Shown: positions 28,136 through 36,376, numbered from the stretch's first letter. The stretch is DNA of 64,000 bases from Marinicauda salina (GCF_003122085.1 NZ_QEXV01000001.1:868001-932000); one strand, 5' to 3'. Made by a program: numbers and translations. Notes: generated by a model from the sequence alone, not told the origin.

Positions 28136-28906
28136 ATGGCCGAGGAATATCAAGTCACCGCCGGCGTCGCCCCGCTGCGCCGCCGGCCCGAACCCGACGC
28201 GCCGCTCGACACCCAGATGCTCGCCGGCGAGATCTTCGAGGTCGATCGCGAGGAGAACGGCTGGGCGCACGGCGCCGCGCGTCTCGACGGCTATGAGGGC
28301 TGGGCCCCGATGGACGCGTTGTCCGCGCCCGCGCTCATCCCCACCCACCGGGTCTCGGCGCTGCGGACCTATGTCTTCTCCGAGCCGGATCTCAAGAGCG
28401 CGCCGCGCGCCCTGGTCTCGCTCAACGGCAAGATCTCGGCGGGCCGGCGCGAGGGCCGCTTCGTCGAGGCCCAGCGGCTGGGCTGGGTGTTCGAGGGCCA
28501 TCTCGCCGCGCTCGGCGCGACCGAGCGCGATTACGTCGCCGTGGCCGAGCGCTTCGTCTACGCGCCCTATCTCTGGGGCGGCAAGGAGAGCGTCGGGCTC
28601 GATTGCTCGGGGCTGGTCCAGACCGCGCTCGAGGCCGCCGGCGTGGCGTGTCCCCGCGACAGCGGCGACCAGGAGGCCTGGGCGAAGGCGCGCTGGAGTC
28701 CGGTGCCCGTCACCGAGCGGCTGACCGGCCTGATGCGCGGCGATCTCGTCTTCTGGCCCGGCCATGTCGGGATCATGACCGACTCCACGCGGCTGCTGCA
28801 CGCCAACGCCCACCACATGGCCACGCGCATCGAGCCGCTGGCCACGGCGGCGAAACGCATCGCCCACCACCACGCCCCGATCAGCGGCATCTACCGGATG
28901 GCGTAG
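28136..28906 (+). CDS. SH3-domain NlpC/P60 peptidase
   Basis: 256 residues. Two SH3-like segments (about residues 8-60 and 75-120) precede an NlpC/P60 cysteine peptidase domain with C157 (GLDCSGLVQ), H210 (PGHVGIM) and a third polar residue in LHANAHH. It probably cleaves cell-wall peptides of the D-Glu/diamino acid type. No signal peptide is visible, which fits a cytoplasmic recycling role beside the aminopeptidase. ATG at 28136 is chosen from the tight junction with the upstream gene; longer starts run back into that gene. Confidence 0.92.
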   Translation: MAEEYQVTAGVAPLRRRPEPDAPLDTQMLAGEIFEVDREENGWAHGAARLDGYEGWAPMDALSAPALIPTHRVSALRTYVFSEPDLKSAPRALVSLNGKISAGRREGRFVEAQRLGWVFEGHLAALGATERDYVAVAERFVYAPYLWGGKESVGLDCSGLVQTALEAAGVACPRDSGDQEAWAKARWSPVPVTERLTGLMRGDLVFWPGHVGIMTDSTRLLHANAHHMATRIEPLATAAKRIAHHHAPISGIYRMA

Positions 28907-28927
28907 GGGTTTCGTATCCGCCTTCGT

Positions 28928-29051
28928 TGTCATCCCGGCCGGAGCGCGAAGCGCGGAGAGCCGGGACCTACCGGACTCGCGAACGGATGTCGGGGAGCGT
29001 TCAACGTAGGTCCCGGATCTCGCCGGCAGGGCCGGCTCGCCCGGGATGACA
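28928..29051 (+). repeat. Dispersed palindromic repeat, family D copy 1
   Basis: 124 bp bounded by TGTCATCCCGG and CCGGGATGACA. The interior, with its ACCTACCGGACTCGCGAACG and GTTCAACGTAGG portions, occurs inverted in copy D2 at 31142-31259. It can fold into a long cruciform. Found between convergent genes, a usual place for such elements. Confidence 0.85.
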
Positions 29052-29076
29052 AGCAAGGTGCGCGAGCTGAACGCCG

Positions 29077-30084
29077 CTACCCCGCCAACCCCTCCGCCAG
29101 GAAGGGCAGCACCCGGTCGAGCCGGTAGTCGAGGCTCGAATGGTCGTCGGGAAACTCCTCGTAGCGATGGGGAACGCCGAGGTCTTCGAGGCGCTTGTGG
29201 ATGCGCCGCTGGCCGTAGAGCAGGTCGTACTGGTCGCGGTCGCCGCACTCGATATGGAGCGCCTTCAGGCCCTTGAGCGCCTCGCCGCGTGTCCTGACCA
29301 TCTCGGCGGGATCCCAGGCCATCCAGTTCGCCCAGCGGTCGGGAATGCGTTCGCAGGTGTCGGGCGTCACCGGCAGGCGGATTCCCAGATAGCTGTCGGG
29401 ATCGGGATCGTAGCTCGCCGCCATGGCGAGGATCATCAGGACATGGATGTCCTCGCCCTTCGGCTTGGGCGCTGCCTCGAAACCGGCGATGAACGCCTCG
29501 ACCCCGCCGGCCCTGTCGAGCGCGCGCAGCGCCTTGGGGAAATCGCTTCCATGGGCGACGTCGAAGCCGGCGTCGCCGCTCATGCACCCCGCCGCCGCCC
29601 AGGTCTCGGGGCGCAGCATGGCGTTGACCAGCGCGCCGTAGCCGCCCGAGCTCTTGCCGTAGAGCCCGCGCTTGCCTTCGCCGCCGCAGGCGAAGCGCGA
29701 CTCGATCTCCGGCGCCAGCTCGTCGGCGAGGAAATCCGTCCAGTCGCCGAAGACGGGGCTGTTGATGTACTGGTTGCCGCCCAGCCGCGTGAAGCCGTCG
29801 GGAAAGGCGACGACGACCGGCGGCATTGCCCCGTCGCCGATCAGCCGGTCGAGGCGCTCGGGGACGTTCTCGCCGAAATTCTTCCACGCCGTGCGGCCGA
29901 GCCCGGAGCCGGTGAAGCCGGCCAGATCGATCAGGAGCGGCAGGCCCGCGCCGTCATGGCCGGCGGGGACATAGACGTCGACGGCCCGGCGCGGGGAGTC
30001 GCCCAGCAGGTTGCCGGCGACGGCGTTGGAGTCGATCTCGATGCGGGTGAGCGCGCCTTTCGGGTGGTCGTGGCGGGCGGTCAT
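29077..30084 (-). CDS. Esterase D/enterochelin-esterase-like alpha/beta hydrolase
   Basis: 335 residues of the putative esterase family with the nucleophile elbow GKSSGGYG (S145), the oxyanion segment VVVAFPDGFTRLGGNQYIN and a C-terminal His in EFPDDHSSLDYR. No signal peptide. Substrates of relatives range from S-formylglutathione to siderophore esters, and none can be chosen here. Start is the ATG at 30084, preceded by AAGGAG; the frame stays open upstream through repeat DNA, which is not coding. Confidence 0.85.
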   Translation of the reverse strand: MTARHDHPKGALTRIEIDSNAVAGNLLGDSPRRAVDVYVPAGHDGAGLPLLIDLAGFTGSGLGRTAWKNFGENVPERLDRLIGDGAMPPVVVAFPDGFTRLGGNQYINSPVFGDWTDFLADELAPEIESRFACGGEGKRGLYGKSSGGYGALVNAMLRPETWAAAGCMSGDAGFDVAHGSDFPKALRALDRAGGVEAFIAGFEAAPKPKGEDIHVLMILAMAASYDPDPDSYLGIRLPVTPDTCERIPDRWANWMAWDPAEMVRTRGEALKGLKALHIECGDRDQYDLLYGQRRIHKRLEDLGVPHRYEEFPDDHSSLDYRLDRVLPFLAEGLAG

Positions 30085-30126
30085 GAAGGCTCCTTCGGGT
30101 GGGAAGGGTTTGCGGAGGCGTTGTCT

Positions 30127-30438
30127 CCCTCCCCCGCTTGCGGGGGAGGGTCGGGGTGGGGGCGGTGAAATTCCGGACGCGCCGCAGGCGCGCTCCGGGA
30201 TCTCCCGGCGATCGATCTCGAACAGGCCCCGGCTCTCCCTCCGGTCGGCCGGGGTTTCAGGCGCCACTTCACCCCACCCCGGCCCTCCCCTCAAGGGGAG
30301 GGGGCGGCGCCCTCCCATCCCCCGGATCAAGTCCGGGGCAGGCTTTCGAGGCCCGATCCCCTCACCCTGAGGTGCGACCCCGGACTTGATCCGGGGGAGC
30401 CTCGAAGGGGCAGGGGATCGGGCGCCTCAGGATGAGGG
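30127..30438. repeat. Cluster of four stacked intergenic repeats (families E, C, E, F)
   Basis: The 374-base gap between the esterase start and recR holds only repeats. E1, 30127-30162: CCCTCCCCCGC hairpin followed by a GGGGTGGGGG tract. C4, 30166-30258: inverted copy of family C. E2, 30271-30303: inverted relative of E1. F, about 30317-30438: hairpin CCCCGGA-TCAAG-TCCGGGG (30320-30338) paired with an inverted one (CCCCGGA-CTTGA-TCCGGGG, near 30378-30396). Element F thus has the same two-hairpin build as families A and B, and its hairpin sequence recurs in repeat B2. Confidence 0.8.
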
Positions 30439-30458
30439 TTGGGCTCGGAAACCGAACG

Positions 30459-31058
30459 TTACGCCGGCCGCCGGCTCCGGAACGCGGCGGCGAGCGTGCC
30501 GTCGTCGAGATAGTCGAGTTCGCCGCCGACCGGCACGCCGCGGGCGAGCGAGGTGACGTTGACGCCGGCGTCGGCGAGCTTGTCGGCGATGAAGTGGGCC
30601 GTGGTCTGGCCGTCGACGGTGGCGTTGAGCGCGAGGATGATCTCGGTCGTCTCCTCGCGGCCGGCGCGCTCGACGAGTTTGCCCACGTTGAGCTGGTCGG
30701 GGCCGACCCCGTCGAGGGCGGACAGCACCCCGCCGAGCACGTGATAGCGGCCGCGATAGGCGCCGGCGCGCTCGAGCGCCCAGAGATCGCCGACCGTCTC
30801 GACGACGCAGATGACCTTGGGATCGCGGTTCGTCGCCCGGCAGATCGCGCAGGGATCGGCGACGTCGAGATTGCCGCAGTCCGAGCACGGCGTGATCTTG
30901 GCGGCGGCCTCGCCGAGCGCCTCGGCGAGCGGCTCCATCAGCGCCTCGCGCTTCTTCAGAAGATGCAGCGCGGCGCGCCGGGCCGAGCGCGGGCCGAGCC
31001 CGGGCAGCTTGGCCAAGAGCTGGATGAGGCGTTCGATTTCCGGACCGGCGGCGGACAT
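30459..31058 (-). CDS. recR: Recombination mediator RecR
   Basis: 199 residues, usual length. It acts with RecF/RecO to load RecA at gaps. Helix-hairpin-helix [17 protein letters not shown] at residues 18-34, C4 zinc finger ([16 protein letters not shown]), then a Toprim domain ([21 protein letters not shown]) and a C-terminal Walker B-like strand. ATG start. It is on the same strand as ybaB and dnaX, the classic dnaX-ybaB-recR order, but 234 bases with repeat D2 separate it from ybaB. Confidence 0.97.
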   Translation of the reverse strand: MSAAGPEIERLIQLLAKLPGLGPRSARRAALHLLKKREALMEPLAEALGEAAAKITPCSDCGNLDVADPCAICRATNRDPKVICVVETVGDLWALERAGAYRGRYHVLGGVLSALDGVGPDQLNVGKLVERAGREETTEIILALNATVDGQTTAHFIADKLADAGVNVTSLARGVPVGGELDYLDDGTLAAAFRSRRPA

Positions 31059-31141
31059 GGGGCGCGCTTTCCTCGGCGAATCCCCGCGAGGCTAGCCGAG
31101 CCGGGGCGACGCGCGAAGCGGGGTTTCAGGGTCCCGCAGCA

Positions 31142-31259
31142 TGTCATCCCGGACGAGCCGACATTCTCGGCGAGATCCGGGATCTACGTTGAACGCATCC
31201 CGACCTCTGTTCGCGTTTCCGGTAGGTCCCGGCTCTCCCTTCGGTCGGTCGGGATGACA
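31142..31259 (-). repeat. Dispersed palindromic repeat, family D copy 2
   Basis: 118 bp, bounded by TGTCATCCCGG and CGGGATGACA, inverted relative to D1 (28928-29051). It sits between ybaB and recR, so it would be transcribed within the dnaX-ybaB-recR unit. Confidence 0.85.
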
Positions 31260-31292
31260 GGTCGAGACTTGCCCCGACCGCGCGCCGCCCCG

Positions 31293-31631
31293 CTAATTCC
31301 CCATCTTGCCGAAGGGAAAGTCGATGCCGGGCGGCAGGCCCATGCCGCCGGTGGCTTCGGACATCACCTTCTTCTGGGCGTCCTCGGACTTGCGCTTGGC
31401 GTCGTTGAGCGCGGCCTTGACCAGGTCCTCGAGGATTTCCGGCTCCTCGGGATCGATCGCGGACTTGTCGATCGTGATGTCCTTGGCTTCGCCCTTGGCG
31501 GTCATGACGATCTTCACCAGCCCGGCGCCGGCCTCGCCGGTGACCTCGATGTCGTCGAGGCGTTCCTGGGCTTCGGAGATCTTCTTCTGCATTTCCTGGG
31601 CCTGCTTCATCAGGCCGCCGAGATCCTTCAT
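31293..31631 (-). CDS. ybaB: YbaB/EbfC nucleoid-associated protein
   Basis: 112-residue dimeric DNA-binding protein. Typical opening MKDLGGLMKQAQEMQKKISE, the central strand pair (EVTGEAGAGLVKIVMTAKGE) and a Gly/Met-rich end. ATG at 31631 overlaps the dnaX stop by 4 bases (ATGA), giving translational coupling; longer in-frame starts would lie inside dnaX. Dispensable in most species; roles in recombination or gene expression have been suggested for relatives. Confidence 0.94.
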   Translation of the reverse strand: MKDLGGLMKQAQEMQKKISEAQERLDDIEVTGEAGAGLVKIVMTAKGEAKDITIDKSAIDPEEPEILEDLVKAALNDAKRKSEDAQKKVMSEATGGMGLPPGIDFPFGKMGN

Positions 31632-33409
31632 CGGGCGTTCTCCTGTCTGGCGGGGTCGGCCTCGGCCGGCGCCGCGTCGTTTTGTTCGGGGTCCTCGACG
31701 GCGATGATCTCCGCGCCGGGAAACAGCGTCATCGCCTCGACGATCGCCGGGTCGCGGGCGGCCTGTTCGAACTGTTCGCGGCGCTCGCGCTCGCGGCGCT
31801 CGGCGATGGTCTCGCCGCCGCGGGCGTCGGCCGAGCCGTCGACGAGCCAGCGCGCGCCGGTGCTCTCCTGCAGGAAGGCCGCCAGCCGGCCGCCGAGATT
31901 GGTCGGCGCGCCGTCGCCGGCCTCGAAGACGAGCTTGCCGGCCTTCATCGAGACCGGGCGGACATAGCGCTCGACATCGAGCTTGAGATCGAGATCGCGC
32001 GCCTCGTCGATCAGCGCGACGAGCTGGTCGAGATCGGTCGGGCCGTCGGGGGCGGGCTCGGATGCGGGTTCCGGCTGCGGCGCGGCCTCGGCGCGCACGG
32101 GCGGCGGGGCGGAGGCGGCTTCGCGCGCCGGCGCGCCCTGCGCCGAGCCCTCGGCGGTCGGCTGGCCGGCCAGCACGCGGGCGGCGTCCTCGGGCGAGGG
32201 CAGGCCGGCGGCGGCCATCAGGCGGATCACCGCCATCTCCGCGGCGGCGACCGGATCGGGCGCGGCGCGCACGTCTTCGAGACCGGTGAGAGCGGTCTTC
32301 CACAGCCGCGTCAGCCCGGCGAGCGACTGGGCGTCCGCCAGCCCGCGCAGGCGCTCGACAGTCTCGGCGGCCTCGGCCAGGTCGGCCTCGTCGCCGGCGG
32401 CCTTCAGACGGCTCATGGCGTGGAGATAGTCGAGCAGGTCGCGCATCAGCACCTGCTGATCGGCGCCCGCGTCGTATTGGTCGCGCAGCTCGGAGAGCGC
32501 GTCCTTCGCCCGGCCCTCGAGCGCGGCGGCGAGCAGGTCGAGCACGCGCGAGCGGTCGGCCAGCCCGAGCATGTCGCGGACCTGGGCGGCGGTGACCGGC
32601 CCGTCGGTCTCGGCCTGGACGATCGCCTGGTCGAGCAGGGACAGCGCGTCGCGCACCGAGCCTTCGGCGGCGCGGGCGATCGAGACGAGCCCCTCGCGCT
32701 CGACCTCGGCGTTCTCCTTCTTGCAGATCTTCGCGAGATGGTCGGTCAGCACGTCGCGGTCGACGCGCTTGAGATCGAAGCGCTGGCAGCGCGACAGCAC
32801 GGTCACCGGCACCTTGCGGATCTCGGTCGTCGCGAAGATGAACTTCACGTGCGGCGGCGGCTCCTCGAGCGTCTTCAGCAGCGCGTTGAACGCCGAGGCC
32901 GACAGCATGTGGACCTCGTCGATGATGTAGACCTTGTAGCGCGCGCTGACGGGCGCGTAGCGCACGCCCTCGAGGATCTCGCGGATATCGCCGACGCCGG
33001 TGCGGCTGGCCGCATCCATCTCCATCACGTCGACATGGGCGGACTTCGCGATCGCCGCGCAGTGCCGGCCCGGCGGGTCGAGATCGATTCGCGGCGCGTC
33101 GACGGCGTCGGTCTCGTAGTTGAGCGCGCGCGCGATCAGGCGCGCCGTCGTCGTCTTGCCGACCCCGCGCACGCCGGTGAGCATGTAGGCGTGGGCGATC
33201 CGACCCGCGGCGAACGCGTTGGTCAGCGTGCGCACCATCGGCTCCTGGCCGATCAGGTCGTCGAACGTCTGGGGGCGGTACTTGCGCGCGAGGACCTGGT
33301 AGGTCTCCTCGGCGGGCTCGGGCTCCATGCCGGGCAGCGCGACATCGTCGGGGCCGGGCCCCTCCGGGGCGTCATCGGCGCCGCGCGGCTCGTCGAAGCT
33401 GTCGTCCAT
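31628..33409 (-). CDS. dnaX: DNA polymerase III subunits tau/gamma
   Basis: 593-residue clamp-loader ATPase. After an acidic N-terminal extension (residues 1-35), the core starts at YQVLARKYRPQTFDDLIGQ. Walker A is GVRGVGKTT, Walker B IIDEVHML, SRC motif LSRCQRFD. The zinc module is altered: of the four Cys in E. coli DnaX only one (in PPGRHC) is visible, a change I have seen in other alphaproteobacterial DnaX proteins. An Ala/Pro-rich linker leads to a tau-type C-terminal domain. I see no clear A-run for frameshifting to gamma. The SRP RNA gene lies just upstream. Confidence 0.95.
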   Translation of the reverse strand: MDDSFDEPRGADDAPEGPGPDDVALPGMEPEPAEETYQVLARKYRPQTFDDLIGQEPMVRTLTNAFAAGRIAHAYMLTGVRGVGKTTTARLIARALNYETDAVDAPRIDLDPPGRHCAAIAKSAHVDVMEMDAASRTGVGDIREILEGVRYAPVSARYKVYIIDEVHMLSASAFNALLKTLEEPPPHVKFIFATTEIRKVPVTVLSRCQRFDLKRVDRDVLTDHLAKICKKENAEVEREGLVSIARAAEGSVRDALSLLDQAIVQAETDGPVTAAQVRDMLGLADRSRVLDLLAAALEGRAKDALSELRDQYDAGADQQVLMRDLLDYLHAMSRLKAAGDEADLAEAAETVERLRGLADAQSLAGLTRLWKTALTGLEDVRAAPDPVAAAEMAVIRLMAAAGLPSPEDAARVLAGQPTAEGSAQGAPAREAASAPPPVRAEAAPQPEPASEPAPDGPTDLDQLVALIDEARDLDLKLDVERYVRPVSMKAGKLVFEAGDGAPTNLGGRLAAFLQESTGARWLVDGSADARGGETIAERRERERREQFEQAARDPAIVEAMTLFPGAEIIAVEDPEQNDAAPAEADPARQENAR

Positions 33410-33462
33410 GGATCGAGGAGAGCCCTTCCCGGCGCGTCTGGCGAATTGTCTGGGAAGACGGC

Positions 33463-33557
33463 GGAAGACCGGACGACGACCCGAGCCGAACTCGTTACGG
33501 CTGCTTCCTTCCGGACCTGACCGGGTTGGCGAGGGGCTCGTCCGCCGCCGGCCTTCC
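33463..33557 (-). ncRNA. ffs: Small signal recognition particle RNA (4.5S)
   Basis: The minus strand carries the SRP RNA domain IV core (GGTCAGGTCCGGAAGGAAGC, within 33499-33522), the binding site of Ffh with the GGAA tetraloop. Flanks pair to close the rod: GGAAGGCCGG at the 5' end with CCGGTCTTCC at the 3' end, and GGACGAGCC with GGCTCGGG-type sequence inside. That gives about 95 nt. The 5' end predicted from pairing agrees with the promoter at 33565-33593. Ends are approximate to a few bases. Confidence 0.92.
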
Positions 33558-33564
33558 TTTATCC

Positions 33565-33593
33565 AATATCGCGTTCCGACCGGGCGAACGCAA
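33565..33593 (-). promoter_or_regulatory. Promoter of the SRP RNA
   Basis: TTGCGT (-35, 33588-33593), a 17-base spacer, and GATATT (-10, 33565-33570) on the minus strand. Transcription would begin about 7 bases later, at roughly 33558, matching the 5' end of the RNA stem. Confidence 0.65.
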
Positions 33594-33622
33594 GCCGCGG
33601 GCTGAACGCGGAGCGTCCGCGT

Positions 33623-33874
33623 TCAGATGTCGTCGAGCTGGCGCAGGAAATGGGCGTGCTGGTCGAGGGCGGCGATCAGGCGGGCGTCGCAGAGGTCGGC
33701 GACGAGCGCGTCGCGCCAGCCCTCGATCACGCGTTTCTGGCGGGCGAGCCAGTCGCGCGCGGCGGCCTCCGTCGAGGGCGTGTCGCAGCGCGATGAAACG
33801 CGTTGCAGGTGTTCGAAACCGGTTCCGCTGGCGCGCCCCGCGGGCGACGCATAGGGGATGACGCTGGCTTTCAC
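33623..33874 (-). CDS. Small orphan protein behind a Fur-like palindrome
   Basis: 83 residues, no signal peptide or membrane segment, no domain I recognise. The C-terminal half is helical and charged (ARDWLARQKRVIEGWRDALVADL, then ALDQHAHFLRQLDDI). Start is GTG at 33874, supported by AGGAG 7-8 bases upstream. The promoter region contains the perfect inverted repeat at 33888-33908. Because coding evidence is a ribosome binding site and a plausible sequence only, it is less certain than its neighbours. Fur-type control would point to iron or manganese metabolism (inference). Confidence 0.6.
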   Translation of the reverse strand: MKASVIPYASPAGRASGTGFEHLQRVSSRCDTPSTEAAARDWLARQKRVIEGWRDALVADLCDARLIAALDQHAHFLRQLDDI

Positions 33875-33887
33875 GACTCGTCTCCTG

Positions 33888-33908
33888 AAATGCGACTAAT
33901 TCGCATTT
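33888..33908. promoter_or_regulatory. Fur-box-like inverted repeat
   Basis: AAATGCGA-CTAAT-TCGCATTT: perfect 8-bp arms around 5 bases, continuing into TGCAT on one side. The inner TGCGACT-A-ATTCGCA fits the 7-1-7 layout of Fur boxes (TGxxAATxATTxxCA). It is placed directly upstream of the ribosome binding site of the small gene at 33623-33874, where a bound repressor would block transcription. A TTGACG (-35-like) sequence lies further upstream on the minus strand. Confidence 0.5.
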
Positions 33909-33946
33909 GCATACATTCGGGCGAAAGCGTCAAGCATCACGCCGAC

Positions 33947-33978
33947 GAAAAACCCCCGCGCCGGCGGGCGCGGGGGTT
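33947..33978 (-). terminator. Rho-independent terminator of the outer-membrane protein gene
   Basis: AACCCCCGCGCC and GGCGCGGGGGTT form a 12-bp stem around 4 bases (33951-33978). On the minus strand it is followed at once by a run of T. It lies 34 bases past the stop of the gene ending at 34012. Confidence 0.85.
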
Positions 33979-34011
33979 CGTCTCGACGTCCGGTCGGACG
34001 GATCCGGGGTC

Positions 34012-34527
34012 CTAGAACCGGCGCACGTAGCTGACGCCGAATGCGTCGGTCTCGGCGTTGTCGAAGTCGTAGCGCGTGTAGTCGACGCGCACGGCGTTCG
34101 GGCCGGCGAAGGCCCACTCGCCGCCGACGCCGTAGGCGACGCCGTCTTCCTCTTCGCTCAGCGTGACGCCGCCGACGGAGGCCTCGGCCTCCCAGTAGGC
34201 GTAGCCGAGCCGGCCGAAGACCGAGAACTGCTCGTTCACCGGGAACTGCGCCTTGGCGAACGCGCCCAGCCCGTAATCGAGCGAGACGTCGCCGGTCACC
34301 GAGCCCACGGTGACGGATTCGTCGCCGAGGCCGACGAGGACTTCGCCTTCGACGCCGAGATAGGGCGTGAAGTCGTAGCCGCCGCGCAGGTTGAGCGTGT
34401 CGAGCTCGACCTCGTCGGCGTCGAGCCAGGTGTAGCCGCCGCCGACGTGGAACTGGCCGGCGTCCTGGGCGTGTGCGCCGGCCGCGGCGAGAACCGCGGC
34501 GGCGGTGGAGAGGAGGAGGGTTTTCAT
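34012..34527 (-). CDS. Small outer-membrane beta-barrel protein
   Basis: 171 residues: signal peptide (MKTLLLSTAAAVLAAAGAHA), then alternating strands with the aromatic and Gly pattern of an eight-stranded OmpA/Ail-type barrel (FHVGGGYTWLDADEVELDTL, LNLRGGYDFTPYLGVEGE), ending in a terminal Phe (YVRRF) as the BAM signal requires. ATG at 34527 is chosen because the signal peptide begins there; the longer frame adds 53 non-signal residues. Monocistronic, with its own terminator. Function beyond a barrel is unknown. Confidence 0.88.
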   Translation of the reverse strand: MKTLLLSTAAAVLAAAGAHAQDAGQFHVGGGYTWLDADEVELDTLNLRGGYDFTPYLGVEGEVLVGLGDESVTVGSVTGDVSLDYGLGAFAKAQFPVNEQFSVFGRLGYAYWEAEASVGGVTLSEEEDGVAYGVGGEWAFAGPNAVRVDYTRYDFDNAETDAFGVSYVRRF

Positions 34528-34753
34528 CGTTTCGACCTTTTCTTGCTTTCTCGTTCGACCGCTCGGAGCGGCCGTCGGGCTGTTCCCGCCCGGAAGTCCA
34601 GTTCGGGGACGGGAAACGCGCGCGCAAGCGGCATGATCCATGCTGTCTGCAGCATGCGCGCGCGCTGTGGCTGGCGGGATACGCATTGCGTCCGCGCCGC
34701 GGCGGGATTGCGGCGCGCCGGCCCAAATCCCTGACGCGGCGTCAATGCGGCGG

Positions 34754-35314
34754 CTACGCCGCCTCGTCGGCGCGCCACGCCACCGGCGCGAAGGCGTCGT
34801 CGAGCGGCGTCTCCGCGATGTGGTTGGCGTAGTTGGACAGCGTCTTCATGCCGACGCCGACAATGACGTCGAGCACGTTGGCCTTCGTGAAGCCGGCGTC
34901 GAGAAAGGCCTTCACGTCGGCGTCCTCGACCCAGCCGCGCTCGCGCACGACCTGGCGGGTGAAGGCCGCCAGCGCCTCCTGGCGGGAGTCGGCCAGGGGC
35001 TTGCCGGCGCGGATCGCCTCGATGGCGTCGTCGCCGAGATCGGTCTGGCCGGCGATCGCGGTGTGCGCCGAGACGCAATACTCGCAGCGGTTCTCGAAGC
35101 TGACCGTGAGCAGCACGATCTGCTGTTCGGCCGGGCTGAGATCCGTCTTCGCCATGATGGCGTTCAGCGTGGTGTAGGCTTCGAGCGCCGCCGGGCTCTC
35201 GGCCAGTTCGCCCAGCAGGTTGGGCAGGAAGCCGTAATTGGCCTTCGCCGTCTCGAGGATCGGCCGGGCGGACTCGGGCGCGGTCGTTTCGTCATGGATG
35301 CGGAATTCGGTCAT
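34754..35314 (-). CDS. AhpD-like carboxymuconolactone decarboxylase-family protein
   Basis: 186 residues of the AhpD/CMD fold, all helical. The redox motif is CEYCVSAHT (C-x2-C-x3-H), as in alkylhydroperoxidase AhpD and its relatives, so a peroxide- or disulfide-related activity is likely. The preceding EQQIVLLTVSFENR is typical. ATG at 35314. It lies 226 bases downstream of the outer-membrane protein start and 192 bases from the divergent nudC. Substrate not predictable. Confidence 0.87.
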   Translation of the reverse strand: MTEFRIHDETTAPESARPILETAKANYGFLPNLLGELAESPAALEAYTTLNAIMAKTDLSPAEQQIVLLTVSFENRCEYCVSAHTAIAGQTDLGDDAIEAIRAGKPLADSRQEALAAFTRQVVRERGWVEDADVKAFLDAGFTKANVLDVIVGVGMKTLSNYANHIAETPLDDAFAPVAWRADEAA

Positions 35315-35506
35315 GGACAGGGCTCCGTCTCGTTGCGTTGGCGGCGCAGCCGCGCCGCCCATCGGGCCGGCTCTCCGGCCGACGCGCCGTCAGGTGGGCG
35401 TCGGCCGCCGGCGACGAAAGGCGCTCGCCGTTCACACGCATTCACGGAACCGCGATGGCGATTGCGGCGCTGGCCACCCGAGGGCTCGCCGGGCTATGAC
35501 GCGCCC

Positions 35507-36376
35507 ATGCCTCTGACCTTCACCGCCTCGCCGCTCGACCACGCCGGCCTCAAGCGGACCGATCCCGACTGGATCGCCGCGCGCCGGCGCGATCCCTCCG
35601 CCCGCACCATCCTGTTCGAGAAGGGCGATCTCGCCCTCGACGCCAACGGCGATCCGCTGATCCTTCACCCGGACAACGCCGAAGAGTATGCGCTCGACGC
35701 AGTTGGCCTGGTCTTTCTCGGCGTCATCGGCGAAACGCCGTGGTTCGCCGCCGCGATCGAGCCAGACGCGCACGGCGCGCGGGCGAATTTCCGCGGCGCG
35801 GCGATGAAGGCCGAGCCGGATTTCGCCTGCCTCATCGGCCGGGCCCGGTCGATCCTCGCCTGGCGGGGCCGGCGGCGCTACTGCTCGAATTGCGCCGCGG
35901 AGAACGCCCCGGCCGAGGGCGGGCTCAAGCTCGAATGCCCGGGCTGCGGCATGGAGCATTTCCCGCGCGTCGACGCGTCCGTGATCATGCTGCCCTACGC
36001 CGGCGATCGCTGCGTCATGGGCCGGCAGGCGAACTGGCCCGAGGGCATGTTCGCCACGCTGGCCGGCTTCATGGAGCCCGGCGAGACCATCGAGGAGGCG
36101 TGCGCGCGCGAGGTGATGGAGGAGATCGGCCGGCCGGTCGTCTCCGCGCGCTACGTGGCGAGCCAGCCCTGGCCGTTTCCCTCTTCTTTGATGATCGGGC
36201 TGCTGGCCGAGATCGAGGAGGGCGAGGTCCGCCCCGACGACGATCTCGAGGATGCGCGCTGGTTCACCCGCGACGAGGCGCGCGCGCTCCATGATTCGAC
36301 GATCGGGCGTTGGGCGCCGCCGAACTTCTCGATCTCGTGGCATCTGCTGCAGCGCTGGCTCGACGGCGAGACGTGA
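35507..36376 (+). CDS. nudC: NAD(+) diphosphatase / NAD-RNA decapping hydrolase NudC
   Basis: 289 residues. The order is N-terminal NudC domain, a C4 zinc ribbon (C126, C129, C144, C147 in YCSNC and ECPGC), and a Nudix domain with the full box GFMEPGETIEEACAREVMEE followed by the SQPWPFP motif that marks NudC rather than other Nudix enzymes. Hydrolyses NAD(H) and removes NAD caps from RNA. ATG at 35507; the open frame further upstream has no homology. Confidence 0.94.
   Translation: MPLTFTASPLDHAGLKRTDPDWIAARRRDPSARTILFEKGDLALDANGDPLILHPDNAEEYALDAVGLVFLGVIGETPWFAAAIEPDAHGARANFRGAAMKAEPDFACLIGRARSILAWRGRRRYCSNCAAENAPAEGGLKLECPGCGMEHFPRVDASVIMLPYAGDRCVMGRQANWPEGMFATLAGFMEPGETIEEACAREVMEEIGRPVVSARYVASQPWPFPSSLMIGLLAEIEEGEVRPDDDLEDARWFTRDEARALHDSTIGRWAPPNFSISWHLLQRWLDGET

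Noticed and set aside
32062-32289. Programmed frameshift in dnaX producing gamma
   Set aside because: No A-run or slippery heptamer with a following hairpin is visible in the linker region.
34600-34740. Small RNA between the outer-membrane protein and AhpD-like genes
   Set aside because: A CATGCTG/CAGCATG palindrome is visible but no promoter or terminator frames it.
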